Of a DNA stretch of 64,000 bases, positions 16,633 through 38,054 are shown one piece after another. The number at the start of each line of letters is the position of its first letter. Positions within the stretch are counted from its first letter, which is position 1. The DNA comes from Mycobacterium sp. E1214 (GTDB lineage: Bacteria > Actinomycetota > Actinomycetes > Mycobacteriales > Mycobacteriaceae). Location of the stretch: the NCBI RefSeq assembly GCF_001666755.1, contig NZ_LZJC01000077.1, positions 1 to 64,000 of the forward strand, written 5' to 3'. Both the position numbers and the translations under genes were made by a program. The notes under the pieces are model-generated. The model was not told where the DNA came from. It saw only the letters and a list, made by a program, of their open reading frames with translations, and did not search any database.

Positions 16633-19017
16633 GTGACAACTTCGGCCGGCAAGCTGCAGATCCCCTTATCGGTGGGCGACATCGTCAAGCGGGTGTTTCT
16701 CGGCAAGCCGCTGATCACCGAGGACATCGCGTCCGAGAAGCTGTCCAACGGCGTTGCGTTGGGCGCGCTTTCACCCGACGCCGTGTCGTCGGTGGCCTAC
16801 GGCCCCGAGCAGATCCTGATCGAGCTGCTGCCGCACGCCGGGTTGGCCGCGTTCGCGCTGCTGCTGCCCATCACGGGTGTCATCCTGCTCATCCTGGTGC
16901 TGGTCGCGGCGTCCTACCGGCAGGTGGTGATGGCCTACACGCGGGCGGGTGGCTCCTACATCGTCGCCCGCGACAACTTCGGGCCCCGGGTGGCCCAGGT
17001 CGCCGCCGCGGCGCTGCTGATCGACTACGTGGTCACCGTGGCGGTGCAATCCGCGGCCGGAACGGTCGCGGTGGTGTCCGCGATCCCCGCGCTGGGCCCC
17101 TACAGCCTCGAACTCACCGTCGGCGTGGTGCTCGCCATCTGCTACGCGAACCTGCGCGGACTGAAGGAGGCGGGGCTGCCGTTCGCCGTGGCCACCTACT
17201 CCTTCGTCGTCATGGTGGGGACCACCATCGTGGTCGGCATCGTCCGCGCGGCCCTGGGCAACCTCCCGACCTACGACGCCGAACACCTGCCCGGCACGGT
17301 GCCGGTGCACCAGGGCAACGGCCTGGTGCTCGGCGCCACGGTGCTGGTGCTGTTGCGGGCGTTCGCCAACGGCGGGTCGTCGTTGACCGGGGTCGAGGCC
17401 ATCTCCAACACGGTCGACTACTTCCGAAAACCGCAGGGCCGCAACGCCCGCCGGGTGCTCACCGCGATGGCCGTCATCCTGGGCCTGCTGCTCGCCGGCG
17501 TCGCCTACCTGGCCCACGTCACCCACGCGACGCCGTACCTGACCGAATACCCCTCGGTGCTCTCGCAGATCGGGCGCGCCGTGTTCGGCAACGGCGCCGT
17601 GGGCAACGTCTTCTTCGTCCTGGTGCAGGCGGCGACCGCCGCGATCCTGTTCACCGGCGCCAACACCAGCTTCAACGGTTTCCCGGCGCTGGCCAGCTTC
17701 GTCGCCGAGGACCGCTTCCTGCCGCGGCAGCTGATGAAACGCGGTCACCGCCTGGTGTTTTCGAACGGGATCCTGACGCTGGCCGCGCTCTCGGTGCTGC
17801 TGCTCGTGGTGACCGGCGGTTCGGTCAACGCGCTGGTGCCGTTCTACGCGATCGGCGTCTTCACCGGGTTCGCGATGGCCGGCTACGGCATGACCAAACA
17901 CCACCTCACCCATCGCGAGCCGGGCTGGCGCCGGCGGCTGGCCATCAACCTCTCCGCGGCCGTCCTGTCCACGGTCGTGGTGGGCATCTTCGCGGTGGCC
18001 AAGTTCACCGAGGGTGCCTGGTTGGTGGTGGTCGTCTTCCCGCTGCTGGTGTTCCTGCTGATGCGGCTCAACCGCGAATACCGGGCCGAGGCGGCCATTC
18101 TCGAGATGTTCCGCACGGACCGGCCGGAGCTGACCAAATATGCGCGGCACCGGGTGCTGGTGTTCATCGACTCGGTGGACCTCGCGGTGATCGAGGCGTT
18201 GCGCTACGGCAGGGGGCTGCGGGCCGACGACCTGCTGGCCGTGCACTTCATGGTGGACCCCGCGCACGCCGCGCACCTGCGCAAGCGCTGGGACCACTTC
18301 GGCCTCGACACGCCGCTGCGCATCGTCGACTGCCCCGACCGGCGGATCATCCGGTCCGCGCAGCTGATGGTCGCCAAGGTCCGCGACGAACAGCCGGACA
18401 CCAACGTGACGGTGCTGCTGCCGCGCCGCACCTTCGCGCGCCTGCTGGGCCGGCTGCTGCACGACCGCACGGCCGACAAGATCTCCCGGGCGGTCAGCCT
18501 GATTCCCGACGCCGCGGCGACGATCGTCCCCTACGACGTCGAATCCCGGATCCGGGCCGCCTATCCCGACACCCTGGAGCAGCGCATCGCCCAGGAGATC
18601 GACAAGCTCGAGGCGTGGGTGTCCCAGGACGAGGACCGGAAGGTCGACGCCTACGAACACCCCGAGCGGTCACCGTCGACGATCCTGGTGGCCGGCCTCA
18701 TCTCCGGCCAGCGCGCCATCATCGAGGGACGGGTCAGCGAGGTCGAGGACGTGACCGAGCGGGGCCGCACGCGCCGCCAGGTGGTCGTCGGGGACAGCAG
18801 CGGCGAGCTGACCGTGACCTTCCGCCCGGGCCACGGCGGCGCCGATATCCAGCCGGGGCAGGTGTTGCGCATCACCGGCAAGGCCCGCTACGCCGGGCAG
18901 CGCGAGGCCCGCGAGTCGGGCCGCGAACTGGGGATGGTCGATCCCACCTACCAGGTGGTCGAGGATCCGACGGACGACCAGGGTTCCGGCGACGCCGGGC
19001 AGCCGGCCGAGAGCTGA
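16633..19017 (+). CDS. APC-superfamily permease, KimA-like, with C-terminal OB-type domain
   Basis: A membrane transporter of 794 residues. Residues ~30-490 hold about 12 membrane segments with the APC/KimA pattern GALSPDAVSSVAYGPEQ and GGSSLTGVEAISNTVDYF. Residues ~500-690 form a soluble domain, with VLVFIDSVDLAVIEALRYG at its start, like the cytoplasmic part of KimA potassium importers. Residues ~700-780 (EGRVSEVEDV...RRQVVVGDSSGELTVTFRP...LRITGKARYAG) look like an OB fold, an unusual addition. Potassium import is inference from the family. GTG 16633 is preferred because it precedes the conserved region closely; GTG 16582 is possible. In M. tuberculosis this position holds Rv1179c instead. 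Confidence 0.75.
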   Translation: MTTSAGKLQIPLSVGDIVKRVFLGKPLITEDIASEKLSNGVALGALSPDAVSSVAYGPEQILIELLPHAGLAAFALLLPITGVILLILVLVAASYRQVVMAYTRAGGSYIVARDNFGPRVAQVAAAALLIDYVVTVAVQSAAGTVAVVSAIPALGPYSLELTVGVVLAICYANLRGLKEAGLPFAVATYSFVVMVGTTIVVGIVRAALGNLPTYDAEHLPGTVPVHQGNGLVLGATVLVLLRAFANGGSSLTGVEAISNTVDYFRKPQGRNARRVLTAMAVILGLLLAGVAYLAHVTHATPYLTEYPSVLSQIGRAVFGNGAVGNVFFVLVQAATAAILFTGANTSFNGFPALASFVAEDRFLPRQLMKRGHRLVFSNGILTLAALSVLLLVVTGGSVNALVPFYAIGVFTGFAMAGYGMTKHHLTHREPGWRRRLAINLSAAVLSTVVVGIFAVAKFTEGAWLVVVVFPLLVFLLMRLNREYRAEAAILEMFRTDRPELTKYARHRVLVFIDSVDLAVIEALRYGRGLRADDLLAVHFMVDPAHAAHLRKRWDHFGLDTPLRIVDCPDRRIIRSAQLMVAKVRDEQPDTNVTVLLPRRTFARLLGRLLHDRTADKISRAVSLIPDAAATIVPYDVESRIRAAYPDTLEQRIAQEIDKLEAWVSQDEDRKVDAYEHPERSPSTILVAGLISGQRAIIEGRVSEVEDVTERGRTRRQVVVGDSSGELTVTFRPGHGGADIQPGQVLRITGKARYAGQREARESGRELGMVDPTYQVVEDPTDDQGSGDAGQPAES

Positions 19018-19033
19018 TCGCGGCCCGGCCCGC

Positions 19034-20773
19034 TCAGGCGTCCAGGCGGGTGAACTGCTCCCGGCGGTATTGCTCGGCGCAGGCGGCGCGCCGGATCTTG
19101 CCGCTGGTGGTGGTGGGGATGGACCCCGGCGACACCAGCACCAGGTCCTCGACGTTCAGGCCGTGCGCGTTGGAGATCGCCGACGTCACGTCGGTCCTGA
19201 CCCGGCTGAGCCAGTGCGCCGCCTCCTCGGAGGACCGGCCCTGCTTCTTCAGCTCGACGACTGTGACCAGCTTCTCGGTGCTGCTCACCGGAACGGAGAT
19301 CGCGGCGACGCGGCCCCGGGTGATCTCTTGGACCGTCGCCTCGATGTCCTCGGGGTAGTGGTTGCTCCCGCGGATGATCAACAGATCCTTGATGCGCCCG
19401 ACGATGAACAGCTCGTCGTTCGACAGGAAACCGAGGTCACCGGTTTTCAGCCACGGGCCTGCGGGCGTGCCGACGGACGGTTCGACCAGCGTCGCCCCGA
19501 AGCAGGCCTGTTCCTGCGGGGGTTTGCGCCAATACCCCTCGGCGACGTTGTCACCGTGCAACCAGATCTCGCCCACCACGTCCTGCGGGCACTCGCGGCC
19601 GGTGTCGGCGTCGACGATGCGCAGCGTGGGGGATTGCGGGACCCGGTAGTTGACGAGCGCGGTGCTGCTGGCGCCCTTGGTGCGGTGCACCCGACCCGCG
19701 GACAGCTCCGCCACGTCGAAGCGGGCGGGGGGCGCTGCTTCGTCCCAGGTACCGGCGGCGGCGAAGACCGTCGCCTCGGCCAGGCCGTAGGAGGGGCGCA
19801 CCATGTGGTCGCGAAAGTTGAAGTGCGCGAAGCGATCGACGAACCGCCGCAGGGTCGCGGGCTCGACCCGTTCGGCGCCGCTGATGATGCCGACCACCCC
19901 GCCGAGGTCCAGCCCGGCCAGGTCGTCGTCGCTGGTCTTGCGGGCGGCCAGGTCGAACGCGAAGTTCGGCGCCGCCGAAAACGCCTGCGGGTGCTCGGCG
20001 AGCGAGCGCACCCAGCGGGCCGGCCTCTCCAGGAACGAGACGGGGCTGCTCAGCACGCCGCGGTAGCCGGCGAGGATCGGCGCGCAGACCCCCAGCACCA
20101 GGCCCATGTCGTGGTAGAAGGGCAACCAGGAGACGATCGTGGCGTTCGGCGGCGCCGTGACGCCGCAATCGGTGAACAGCCCGCGCATCAGCTGCTCGAA
20201 GTTCGCCTGCAGGTTGCGGTGCGAGATCATCACCCCGGCGGGCGTGCGCGTCGAACCGGAGCTGTACTGCAGGTAGGCGATGCTCGGCAGATCGATTGGC
20301 GCAACGCTGTTTTGGGCGTCGACGTCCAAGTTCAGCGCATCGATTTCGATGAGCTTCGGGGCGGTGTCCAGGGGCGACTGGTCGACATAGTCACCGACGT
20401 CCTGCGCGACCGCCGACGTGGTGAGGACCACGGCCGGCGAGGTGTCGGCGAAGACGGCACCCACCCGCTCGTGGTTCGAGCCGCGGTGCGGCAGCGGGAG
20501 GGGAACGGCGATGAGCCCGGCCTGCATGGACCCGAGAAACGCCAGGACGTAATCGAGGCCTTGCGGGGCCAGAATCACCGTGCGGTCCCCGACCGACGCG
20601 TGCAGGCTCAGTTCGTGGGCCAGGCTCAGCGTCCGGCGGGACAGCTGCGACCACGTGACGTTTTCGGGCACCCCCGCCCAGTCCTTCGCGTAATCGGTGA
20701 AGGTGAACGCGATGTCGTTGGGGCGCAGGCGGGCTCGCCCGTGCAGCATGGAGAGGATGGTCGACTGCGGCAT
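19034..20773 (-). CDS. fadD23: Fatty acyl-AMP ligase of the TPP locus (FadD23/FadD21-like)
   Basis: An ANL-superfamily FAAL, 579 residues, that activates a fatty acid as acyl-AMP and loads it on the polyketide synthase. The P-loop-like A3 motif is LQYSSGSTRTPAG at residues 168-180, in the FAAL form. Other motifs: WLPFYHDMGL, RPSYGLAEATVFA, GEIWLHGDNVAEGYW, TGDLGF, GRIKDLLIIRG and the catalytic lysine in PTTTSGKIRRAACAEQY. ATG 20773 gives MPQSTILSMLHGRARLRPND, the family start. It is the last gene of the papA3-mmpL10-PE-fadD run, 46 bp after the PE-type gene. M. tuberculosis has fadD21 here, next to pks3/4. Confidence 0.9.
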   Translation of the reverse strand: MPQSTILSMLHGRARLRPNDIAFTFTDYAKDWAGVPENVTWSQLSRRTLSLAHELSLHASVGDRTVILAPQGLDYVLAFLGSMQAGLIAVPLPLPHRGSNHERVGAVFADTSPAVVLTTSAVAQDVGDYVDQSPLDTAPKLIEIDALNLDVDAQNSVAPIDLPSIAYLQYSSGSTRTPAGVMISHRNLQANFEQLMRGLFTDCGVTAPPNATIVSWLPFYHDMGLVLGVCAPILAGYRGVLSSPVSFLERPARWVRSLAEHPQAFSAAPNFAFDLAARKTSDDDLAGLDLGGVVGIISGAERVEPATLRRFVDRFAHFNFRDHMVRPSYGLAEATVFAAAGTWDEAAPPARFDVAELSAGRVHRTKGASSTALVNYRVPQSPTLRIVDADTGRECPQDVVGEIWLHGDNVAEGYWRKPPQEQACFGATLVEPSVGTPAGPWLKTGDLGFLSNDELFIVGRIKDLLIIRGSNHYPEDIEATVQEITRGRVAAISVPVSSTEKLVTVVELKKQGRSSEEAAHWLSRVRTDVTSAISNAHGLNVEDLVLVSPGSIPTTTSGKIRRAACAEQYRREQFTRLDA

Positions 20774-20819
20774 AAGGGTCACAACATGTCCAAACTCGTC
20801 GGTCGAAGGTGTCGGATCG

Positions 20820-21944
20820 TCAGTGGCCGGCCTCACCGGCGCCGGGCGCCAACGCGGCCGTGGCGCCGCCGAGCGCCTGCGTCAGCGGGTCGCCGTCGCC
20901 GAGCGCGGCGCGGTTGACCGGTGCGATGACCTGGGCCGGGTCGAAGCCGTGCACGGGGTCGACCTGCACCGGGGCGGTGGCGGGGTCGTCGTTGCGGGCG
21001 TAACCGGCGTTCACCCGGGGAATCAGGATCGCGTCGAGCTTGTTCAGCGTGCCCTCGTCGATGCCGAGGTACTTCAGCGGCATCACCAGCGGAAGGTGCT
21101 TCTCCGGCACCATGATCGTGGTGTCCTTGGCGCCCCGCGAATTGACCGTGGTCCTGATGTTCTGCGGCGGCACCATGCTCGGGTTGGTGAAGGCCACCGC
21201 CGTGTGACCGGTGGCGAGACCGAGCAGCGTGTTGGCGAGGGCGAACATGTTGTCCGGGCGATCGGGGAAGTCCGCGATCAGGTCGTAGGCAGCCACGAAT
21301 CTGTTGGTGTCGTACTGACTTTCGTACTGCGGGGGCATGGTGTAGTCGAGTGCGGGCACGACGCTGCCGACCGGAAACAGCGCGGTCAAAAAGCTTTGGC
21401 CGAACGCGTGATGCCCGATCGGGTCGCCGAAGGTGGCGAAGTTGAGCCTGTCCGGCGGGGGAGCGTTCGGGTCGGTCGCCAGCCGCGCCTGCTCACCGTC
21501 GACCACGAATCCGCCCTCGGACAGGCCGATCGCCGTGCCGGGCCGGCCGGCGCGGATCGCCGCGTCGAGCGTGGGGATGCCCTGGTCGACCGATTCGCCG
21601 ATGCTGGGCCCGTCCACCCCCAGCCCCGGGAACTCCTCGTTGAGCTTGCCGATGCCGGGGAAAAGCCGCTCCAGCACGTGCCCCTGAATCTGGCCCGCCG
21701 GGTAAGGGACGATGTCCCGCTTCTGGCCGGGAAACCATTGGGCGCCCTCTTGGCGGATGTACTCGTCGTAGGGGATGCCCGCGACGTGGGCGCCGCCGAG
21801 CGCGTACGCGGTCTGGTCTCCGGGCGCGCCCGGCGTCGGCGGACCGCCGATGGGCGTGTCGTCGGCCGTCGCGGTGTTCACTCCGAAACACCCTGTGGCA
21901 GCGACGGTTGCCAGGGCGGTGACCGTCGAAAGTAATCTCTTCAT
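20820..21944 (-). CDS. Exported PE-PPE-domain alpha/beta hydrolase/acyltransferase (Rv1184c/Chp2-like, TPP locus)
   Basis: A 374-residue exported serine acyltransferase. Residues 1-28 are a signal peptide ([18 protein letters not shown]), then a GTPGAP-like start of the PE-PPE domain (PF08237 type). The nucleophile is S142 in GLSEGG; the acid and histidine would lie in the C-terminal half. Chp1/Chp2 relatives transfer acyl groups between trehalose glycolipids outside the inner membrane. In the TPP pathway the PE protein of M. smegmatis/M. abscessus builds the final polyacylated product. ATG 21944 has AGGA 7 nt upstream; 18 more in-frame residues upstream to 21998 are not signal-like. Confidence 0.85.
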   Translation of the reverse strand: MKRLLSTVTALATVAATGCFGVNTATADDTPIGGPPTPGAPGDQTAYALGGAHVAGIPYDEYIRQEGAQWFPGQKRDIVPYPAGQIQGHVLERLFPGIGKLNEEFPGLGVDGPSIGESVDQGIPTLDAAIRAGRPGTAIGLSEGGFVVDGEQARLATDPNAPPPDRLNFATFGDPIGHHAFGQSFLTALFPVGSVVPALDYTMPPQYESQYDTNRFVAAYDLIADFPDRPDNMFALANTLLGLATGHTAVAFTNPSMVPPQNIRTTVNSRGAKDTTIMVPEKHLPLVMPLKYLGIDEGTLNKLDAILIPRVNAGYARNDDPATAPVQVDPVHGFDPAQVIAPVNRAALGDGDPLTQALGGATAALAPGAGEAGH

Positions 21945-22001
21945 CTCTAATCCTGCCCGCTCGGATTCGCCTCGTAGTTTCACACAGGTCATGTGCATGC
22001 G

Positions 22002-25000
22002 CTAATTGTGTTGCGGCTCGGCGCGTCGCCTCGACGACCGCGCGCCCACCCGGGACGGCCACCAGTTGGCGCGCCCCGCCAGCGCGGCGATGGCCGGCAC
22101 CGTGACGGTGCGCACCAGGAAGGTGTCCAGCAAAATTCCCACGCCGATCACGAGTCCGCCCTGGACGACGGTGCCGATGCTGGAGAAGAGCAGGCCGCCC
22201 ATCGAGGCGGCAAAGATCAAACCCGCCGCGGTGATCACCCCGCCCGTCGACCCCAGGGTGCGAATGATGCCGTAGCGCATGCTGTTCGGAGACTCCTCAC
22301 GCATGCGCGACACCAGCAGCATGTTGTAGTCGGCCCCCACCGCGACCAGCACCACGAACGCCAACGGGGGCACACTCCAATGCAGCTGCTGGCCCAGCAG
22401 ATACTGAAACACCAGTACGCCGATGCCGACCGCGGACAGATACGAAATGACCACGGAGGCAACCAGATACACCGGCGCGACGATGGCACGCAGCAGCGCG
22501 ATCAACGTCACGAACACGACCAGCAGGGTGACGGCGATGATGAACCGGATGTCGTGTTCGTAGTAGTCTCGGGTGTCTTTTAGGCCGACGGTGTAGCCCG
22601 CCATCGACACCGTGGCGTCCGACAGCGCGGTGTTCGGCTGCGCGCTGCGCGCGGCCGCGGTGATCGCGTTGACCTGGTTCATCGCCTCGGTGCTGAACGG
22701 GTTGAGCTTCGTCTGAACGAAATACCGCACCGAGTGGCCGTCGGGCGAGATGAACACCTTGGCCGCCCTCTGGAATTCCTCGAGGTGCAGCAGCTGCGGT
22801 GGGATGTTGAAGCCGGCCATCGCCGGCTGGGCCGCGTCGCGCTTGAGCGACAACAGGAACGTCGCCGACTCGCTGAGGCCCGCACCGAGCTGCTTGACTT
22901 GGTCGACGAGTTGCGCCACCGCGTCGGCCAATTGGCGGCTGCCGCCGGCGAGGCGCCCCGCGCCGTCCTGCACGCTGTTCAGGTTCGCTTGCAGCCCACC
23001 GGGTTTGTCCATTCCCATCGAGCGCAGCACCGTGGTGAGCTTGGCCAAAGCGCCACGCAGTCGGTCGGTCGACGCCTTCAGGGCCTTCTTGTCCGGGGAA
23101 TCCTGCAGCTGATGTGCCAAATCGTTGATGGCGTCCAGGTCCGCCTGGTCTCGCGAGGCCAGCAGCTGCTCGAACGTCCCGCGCGTGCTGCTGCACGATG
23201 GGTCGGCGTCGCAGACCGGGTTGCCCTGCAGAGCCGTCAGCACCGGGCCGATCCAGGCGAACATGTTCTTGGCGGCGGTGAAGTTCCAGCCCATGGCGTT
23301 GCTCAGCGAGTTGACGTGGTCGACGAGCTGGGCCGCCAGGTCGACCTGCCGGACCAGCGCATCGCCGCTGTACTGGCCCTTCGCCGAGGCGAAGGCGCTG
23401 TCCACTTCCTGCACGCTGGCGGCGAGCTGGGTGATCTGGCCGCGGACGTCGCCGAGGTTGTTGGCCAGCGTGCCCGCGCCGGCGACCAGCCGGTTGAGGT
23501 CGCCCACGTGGTCGTTGATCATGGTGGACCCGCCGGCCAGCAAGGTGCCGATGGCGCCGGCCTGATACGTCGCCCGGAACTGTTCCGGCACGTGGCCGGT
23601 GGGACGCGTAATGCCGCTGATCGCAGCGATATTCGGCAGCTGACTGACGCGGTCGGCCAGCTGTTCCAAGTCCGCCAGGGCCTTCGGCGTACGCAGGTCC
23701 CGCGGCGACTGGATCAGGATGTATTCGGGAATCGATTGATTCACCGGGAAATGGCGGTCCAGCGCGGCGTATCCGACCGAGCTGGGCGCCGACGACGGCA
23801 GGGCCTTGCGGTCGTCGTAGTTGTAGCGCACCAGGCCCGCGCAACTGGCCAACACGATCAGCACCAGCACGCTGGCGAGCAGGTGTGCCCGCGGCCGGCG
23901 GACGATGCGGATGCCGGAACGGCGCCAGAAGCGGGCGGTCAACTCGCGCCGCGGCCGCACCCAGCCGCGGGGTCCCGCGAGCACCAGGACCGCGGGTAGC
24001 AACGTCACCGCGGCCAGGAACGCGACGCCGATGCCGATCGCCGACGACGCCCCGACGGTCTTGAACACACCCATGCGGGCGAAGCTGATGAGCAAAAACG
24101 TCACGCCGACGGTGGCGGCGGACGCGCCGATGACTTTCCCGATGGACACCATCGCGCGCTTGACCGCTTCGTCGGGGGCCGCGCCCGACCGCAGGTGGTC
24201 GTGATAGCGGCTGATTAAAAACACCGCGTAATCCGTTCCGGCGCCGGCCATGATGGCGCTGAGGAACACGATGGACTGGTTGGAGACGCCCGCACCGGTC
24301 AGCTGTGAGTACGCGGCAACCACCGCCTGCGCGATGACCAGCGACACCCCGATCGTCAGCAACGGCAGCAGCATCGTGACCACGCTGCGGTAGATCACCA
24401 GCAGCACGAGCAGCACCAGAACCCCGATCGCCAGCTCGATCGGCATCCGATCCTGCGCCCCCGCGACCGTCAGGTCCGCGACGGTCGCCGCGGGTCCGGT
24501 GAGGTTGGCGCTCAGATGCGAGCCGGCGGGGGCCTGCTTGAGGGTCCGGTCGACGATGTCGCCGATGGTATGGAACGCGGTGTCAGACCGTGGGGTGCCG
24601 ATCTCGCCGGCGACGCCGACGGGCAGCACCCACGCCTTGTGGTCGGAACTGGTGACGACCGATCGCAATGCCGGCGTGCTGAGGAAGTCCTGCAGCATCA
24701 CCACGTCCCGGGTGTCCCGGCGCAGGGCGTCCACCAGCTTGGCGTAGGCCGCCTCGTCGACGGGGCCGAGCCCGTTGTCGTCGGTGAGGACGACCAGCAG
24801 CAGGTCCTCGGAACCCGATTCGTGAAAGGCCTCGGTCATCTTCCGGGCGGTGACGCTGGACGGTGCGTCGTGCGGCAGGATCGACAGCGGATGCTGCTGA
24901 GCCATCTCACCCAGGGACGGGGACGTCAGCGGCAGCGCGACCGCCACCGCGAGCCACAACCCCACGACCGCCCACGGCCAGCGCACCACGAAATCTGCTA

Positions 25001-25010
25001 CTCGTCGCAC
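22002..25010 (-). CDS. mmpL10: RND-family lipid transporter MmpL10
   Basis: A 1,002-residue MmpL transporter with two RND halves: one membrane helix near residue 15, a periplasmic domain, then five to six helices, repeated. The conserved Asp-Tyr pairs of the proton path appear as [16 protein letters not shown] in the first half and [14 protein letters not shown] in the second. The large second periplasmic domain (about residues 390-740) is helical and Gln/Ala/Val-rich. MmpL10 exports the diacyltrehalose intermediate in DAT/PAT and TPP pathways. GTG 25010 has GAGGTGAGG about 5 nt upstream. It is 87 bp after papA3 and 57 bp before the acyltransferase gene. Confidence 0.93.
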   Translation of the reverse strand: MRRVADFVVRWPWAVVGLWLAVAVALPLTSPSLGEMAQQHPLSILPHDAPSSVTARKMTEAFHESGSEDLLLVVLTDDNGLGPVDEAAYAKLVDALRRDTRDVVMLQDFLSTPALRSVVTSSDHKAWVLPVGVAGEIGTPRSDTAFHTIGDIVDRTLKQAPAGSHLSANLTGPAATVADLTVAGAQDRMPIELAIGVLVLLVLLVIYRSVVTMLLPLLTIGVSLVIAQAVVAAYSQLTGAGVSNQSIVFLSAIMAGAGTDYAVFLISRYHDHLRSGAAPDEAVKRAMVSIGKVIGASAATVGVTFLLISFARMGVFKTVGASSAIGIGVAFLAAVTLLPAVLVLAGPRGWVRPRRELTARFWRRSGIRIVRRPRAHLLASVLVLIVLASCAGLVRYNYDDRKALPSSAPSSVGYAALDRHFPVNQSIPEYILIQSPRDLRTPKALADLEQLADRVSQLPNIAAISGITRPTGHVPEQFRATYQAGAIGTLLAGGSTMINDHVGDLNRLVAGAGTLANNLGDVRGQITQLAASVQEVDSAFASAKGQYSGDALVRQVDLAAQLVDHVNSLSNAMGWNFTAAKNMFAWIGPVLTALQGNPVCDADPSCSSTRGTFEQLLASRDQADLDAINDLAHQLQDSPDKKALKASTDRLRGALAKLTTVLRSMGMDKPGGLQANLNSVQDGAGRLAGGSRQLADAVAQLVDQVKQLGAGLSESATFLLSLKRDAAQPAMAGFNIPPQLLHLEEFQRAAKVFISPDGHSVRYFVQTKLNPFSTEAMNQVNAITAAARSAQPNTALSDATVSMAGYTVGLKDTRDYYEHDIRFIIAVTLLVVFVTLIALLRAIVAPVYLVASVVISYLSAVGIGVLVFQYLLGQQLHWSVPPLAFVVLVAVGADYNMLLVSRMREESPNSMRYGIIRTLGSTGGVITAAGLIFAASMGGLLFSSIGTVVQGGLVIGVGILLDTFLVRTVTVPAIAALAGRANWWPSRVGARSSRRRAEPQHN

Positions 25011-25097
25011 ATCGCCTCACCTCGATCGCTGCCATTGTGCGCGCCCGCGGGCGGCGGCGGCCGCCGACGCTCCGGCGCCGGGCCCGCCGAATTCCCG

Positions 25098-26519
25098 TCA
25101 GGCAACGCGTCCCCAATGCCCGCTGTCGGCGACACGCCCGCACACCGACTTCATCGCATCCAGATAGCGCGCAACCGATTTACGCGCGATCGGGTTGTCC
25201 GGATACATCAACGCCATCGCCGTGCCCTCCCCGTACCGGAAGATGTAAACGGTCATCTGGTAGGAGTACCGGCCGTCCGAGTAGATCCCGATGTTGTTGG
25301 CCAGGCCCATCTCGGCCGCCGCGAGGACGGCGTTGAGCGGGGCCGCGCCGCCGTGGAAGAAGTTCGACACCGGGAAGTTCGGTCGTGGCCAGCTCAGCCA
25401 CGGCGCCAGCTCCAGCACCCGGTAGTAGGGCACCTTCGCCAGATGCAGCCCCGAATCGAAACAACTCTGCGCCGCCCACGCCGCCTCACCGAAGGACGTC
25501 GCGGCAATGGGAACGGTGATCGGGATCAGGCCGGTGAACCACCCCTGCGTCATGAAATTGTCCGTGGCCGCCCGCGAATCACGCGGGGTCAACCCGTAAT
25601 ACGTCAGCGCACCGGTGAATTCGTGCTCCACCAGGGCAAGACAGGCAAACAGGCCCCCGACGAAACGCGCGCCCGCCGCCGCGCAGGCGGACTCGAATTG
25701 CTGGGTCTGCTCGGCGCTCATCAGCAACTCGGAGGTCATGGCGCTCGTGGTGGACTCCGACGGGTTGCCCAGCGGCAGCGGGAACTCGGGAAACCCGCCG
25801 TCGTTGTTCTCCGCGAACTCGATCCACGTGCGCACCCCCGGCGAATCCACGGTCAGGGTCGAGGTGTACTCGCGTTCGCGGGAGCAGAAGTCGTCGAAGC
25901 TACCGGCGTCGGGAAGCGTCAAGGGCGCACCGCCGCCGCTCATCGCCGAATACATGCCGTTGGCCTCGAGCATCGTTGTGCCGATCAATGTCGCATCCCC
26001 GTGCACGTGGTCCATCGCGGCAAAGAACGTGAATGTGCTCTCGCTCTGCACGATTCCGAAGGTGAAGCAGCCCCACTCCAGGGGATTCGGGATCGCGACG
26101 ACGTGCGCGTGGATACCCTCGACCGTCATGGTGCCGTGGTCGATCGGTGCGAATTCGATGACGGCGGGGTCGCCGATGGTGTGCCTGACAAATTCCCCGT
26201 CGCTGGTGCGCTCGAACCAGCTGCGAAACGTGTCGTGGCGGCGCAAGTAGGTGTTCACGGCGTAATCCATCGCCGCGATGTCACATCGGCCGGGAACCTC
26301 GCAGGTGGCGATGATCTGACGGGAGAAGTCCAGGCCCGCGGTGGTGCGCTCGTGAAAGTTGCGCAGGTGTTGGCCCTGCATATAGCTGACCGGCACGGTG
26401 CTGACCGGCGCGTGGCGCACCTGCTCGGCGGCCGCGGGCGTCGGGTGCCAGGAGACGACGGCGCCCGGGGACGGCAGCCAATCGTCGAGCGCGCCGATCG
26501 TGATTTTCCCGATTTGCAA
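25098..26519 (-). CDS. papA3: Polyketide-associated acyltransferase PapA3
   Basis: A condensation-like acyltransferase, 473 residues (M. tuberculosis PapA3: 472), acylating trehalose to mono- and diacyltrehalose. The catalytic motif is H171-VHG-D175 in DHVHGDATLIG; the usual following Gly is Ala here. GWFTGLIPITVPI is the second conserved region. The start is TTG 26519: it gives (M)QIGKITIGALDDWLPSPG, the PapA N-terminus, with AGAGAAG about 4-6 nt upstream. Reading from further up (26624) adds 35 residues foreign to the family. It is the first gene of the minus-strand TPP operon and faces the pks gene across 453 bp. Confidence 0.92.
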   Translation of the reverse strand: MQIGKITIGALDDWLPSPGAVVSWHPTPAAAEQVRHAPVSTVPVSYMQGQHLRNFHERTTAGLDFSRQIIATCEVPGRCDIAAMDYAVNTYLRRHDTFRSWFERTSDGEFVRHTIGDPAVIEFAPIDHGTMTVEGIHAHVVAIPNPLEWGCFTFGIVQSESTFTFFAAMDHVHGDATLIGTTMLEANGMYSAMSGGGAPLTLPDAGSFDDFCSREREYTSTLTVDSPGVRTWIEFAENNDGGFPEFPLPLGNPSESTTSAMTSELLMSAEQTQQFESACAAAGARFVGGLFACLALVEHEFTGALTYYGLTPRDSRAATDNFMTQGWFTGLIPITVPIAATSFGEAAWAAQSCFDSGLHLAKVPYYRVLELAPWLSWPRPNFPVSNFFHGGAAPLNAVLAAAEMGLANNIGIYSDGRYSYQMTVYIFRYGEGTAMALMYPDNPIARKSVARYLDAMKSVCGRVADSGHWGRVA

Positions 26520-26972
26520 TATCTTCTCTTTCGATCCGGCGAGATTTTCTTGGGCAAGGCTGCCTTGAAGTGAAGGCTGCGCCGCGGCCGGGTTGGTGGC
26601 GAGACCCAAGATAGCCAGACCCAAGATAGCGTCTGTGCCGCGCGCCGTGGTGGGGGTGGACGCGTCGGCACGGCTCCGGCGATTCCGGCCGCCGAGTGGT
26701 TATGGTGATGGGCGGCCCGCCCTGGACGCGGGCCGTACGGTCAGGCCCGGTGGCGTTCGCCGGGCGCGGCGCGACGAAGGTGTCGCGGGGCAACACCGTG
26801 ATGCGGTCGAGGATTATGCTGCGCAGGTTCCGCACCGGCCGGTCCGAAAAGGGCGGCTCGCGGTGTGTGGTGTGCGGCGCGTGACGTGCTCCGGGGTCTT
26901 CCGCGGCCCGGAGTCGGTAGGCCGGCGCGTGGGCATCGGACCCGCACCGGCCGAGGTGAGGAGGACAGCTGC
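26520..26972. promoter_or_regulatory. Divergent control region between papA3 and pks
   Basis: A stretch of 453 bp without a supported gene, expected to drive the papA3-mmpL10-PE-fadD operon leftward and pks rightward. It contains a 15-bp tandem repeat at 26602-26630. On the minus strand each repeat holds TATCTT, which fits the TANNNT -10 pattern. It ends with the strong pks ribosome site GAGGAGG at 26958-26964. Confidence 0.55.
26602..26630. repeat. Two 14-bp direct repeats upstream of papA3
   Basis: AGACCCAAGATAGC occurs at 26602-26615 and again at 26617-26630, a period of 15 bp, 14 of 14 identical. It is about 85-110 bp upstream of the papA3 start. It could be a duplicated -10 region or a paired operator. 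Confidence 0.85.
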
Positions 26973-37919
<10,947 letters not shown>

Positions 37920-37922
37920 CCC

Positions 37923-37936
37923 CCACCCGCGGGTGG
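37923..37936. terminator. Palindrome immediately after pks, possible terminator hairpin
   Basis: CCACCCGCGGGTGG is a perfect 14-bp palindrome starting 4 nt after the pks stop. It could fold as a 5-bp stem with a 4-nt loop. There is no U tract, so intrinsic termination is uncertain. Confidence 0.3.
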
Positions 37937-37980
37937 CAGTTGAACTCGCCCCGATCGTAACTCTGGCGTCGGCGCCGTCG

Positions 37981-38054
37981 CGGCACCCGCGGGCCGTCGT
38001 GCCGGGCCGGCGGGGCGGTGTCGAGCGCCGCGTCGCCGAACCCCGCGGGTGCCG
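37981..38054. repeat. 13-bp inverted repeat downstream of pks
   Basis: CGGCACCCGCGGG (37981-37993) pairs perfectly with CCCGCGGGTGCCG (38042-38054), separated by 48 bp. It shares the CACCCGCGGG core with the palindrome at 37923. It may form a long-range RNA hairpin or be a by-product of GC-rich composition. Confidence 0.7.

Noticed and set aside
26520..26624. 35-residue N-terminal extension of PapA3
   Set aside because: Residues upstream of TTG 26519 do not match the PapA family and no ribosome site precedes 26624; TTG 26519 has one and gives the family start and length.
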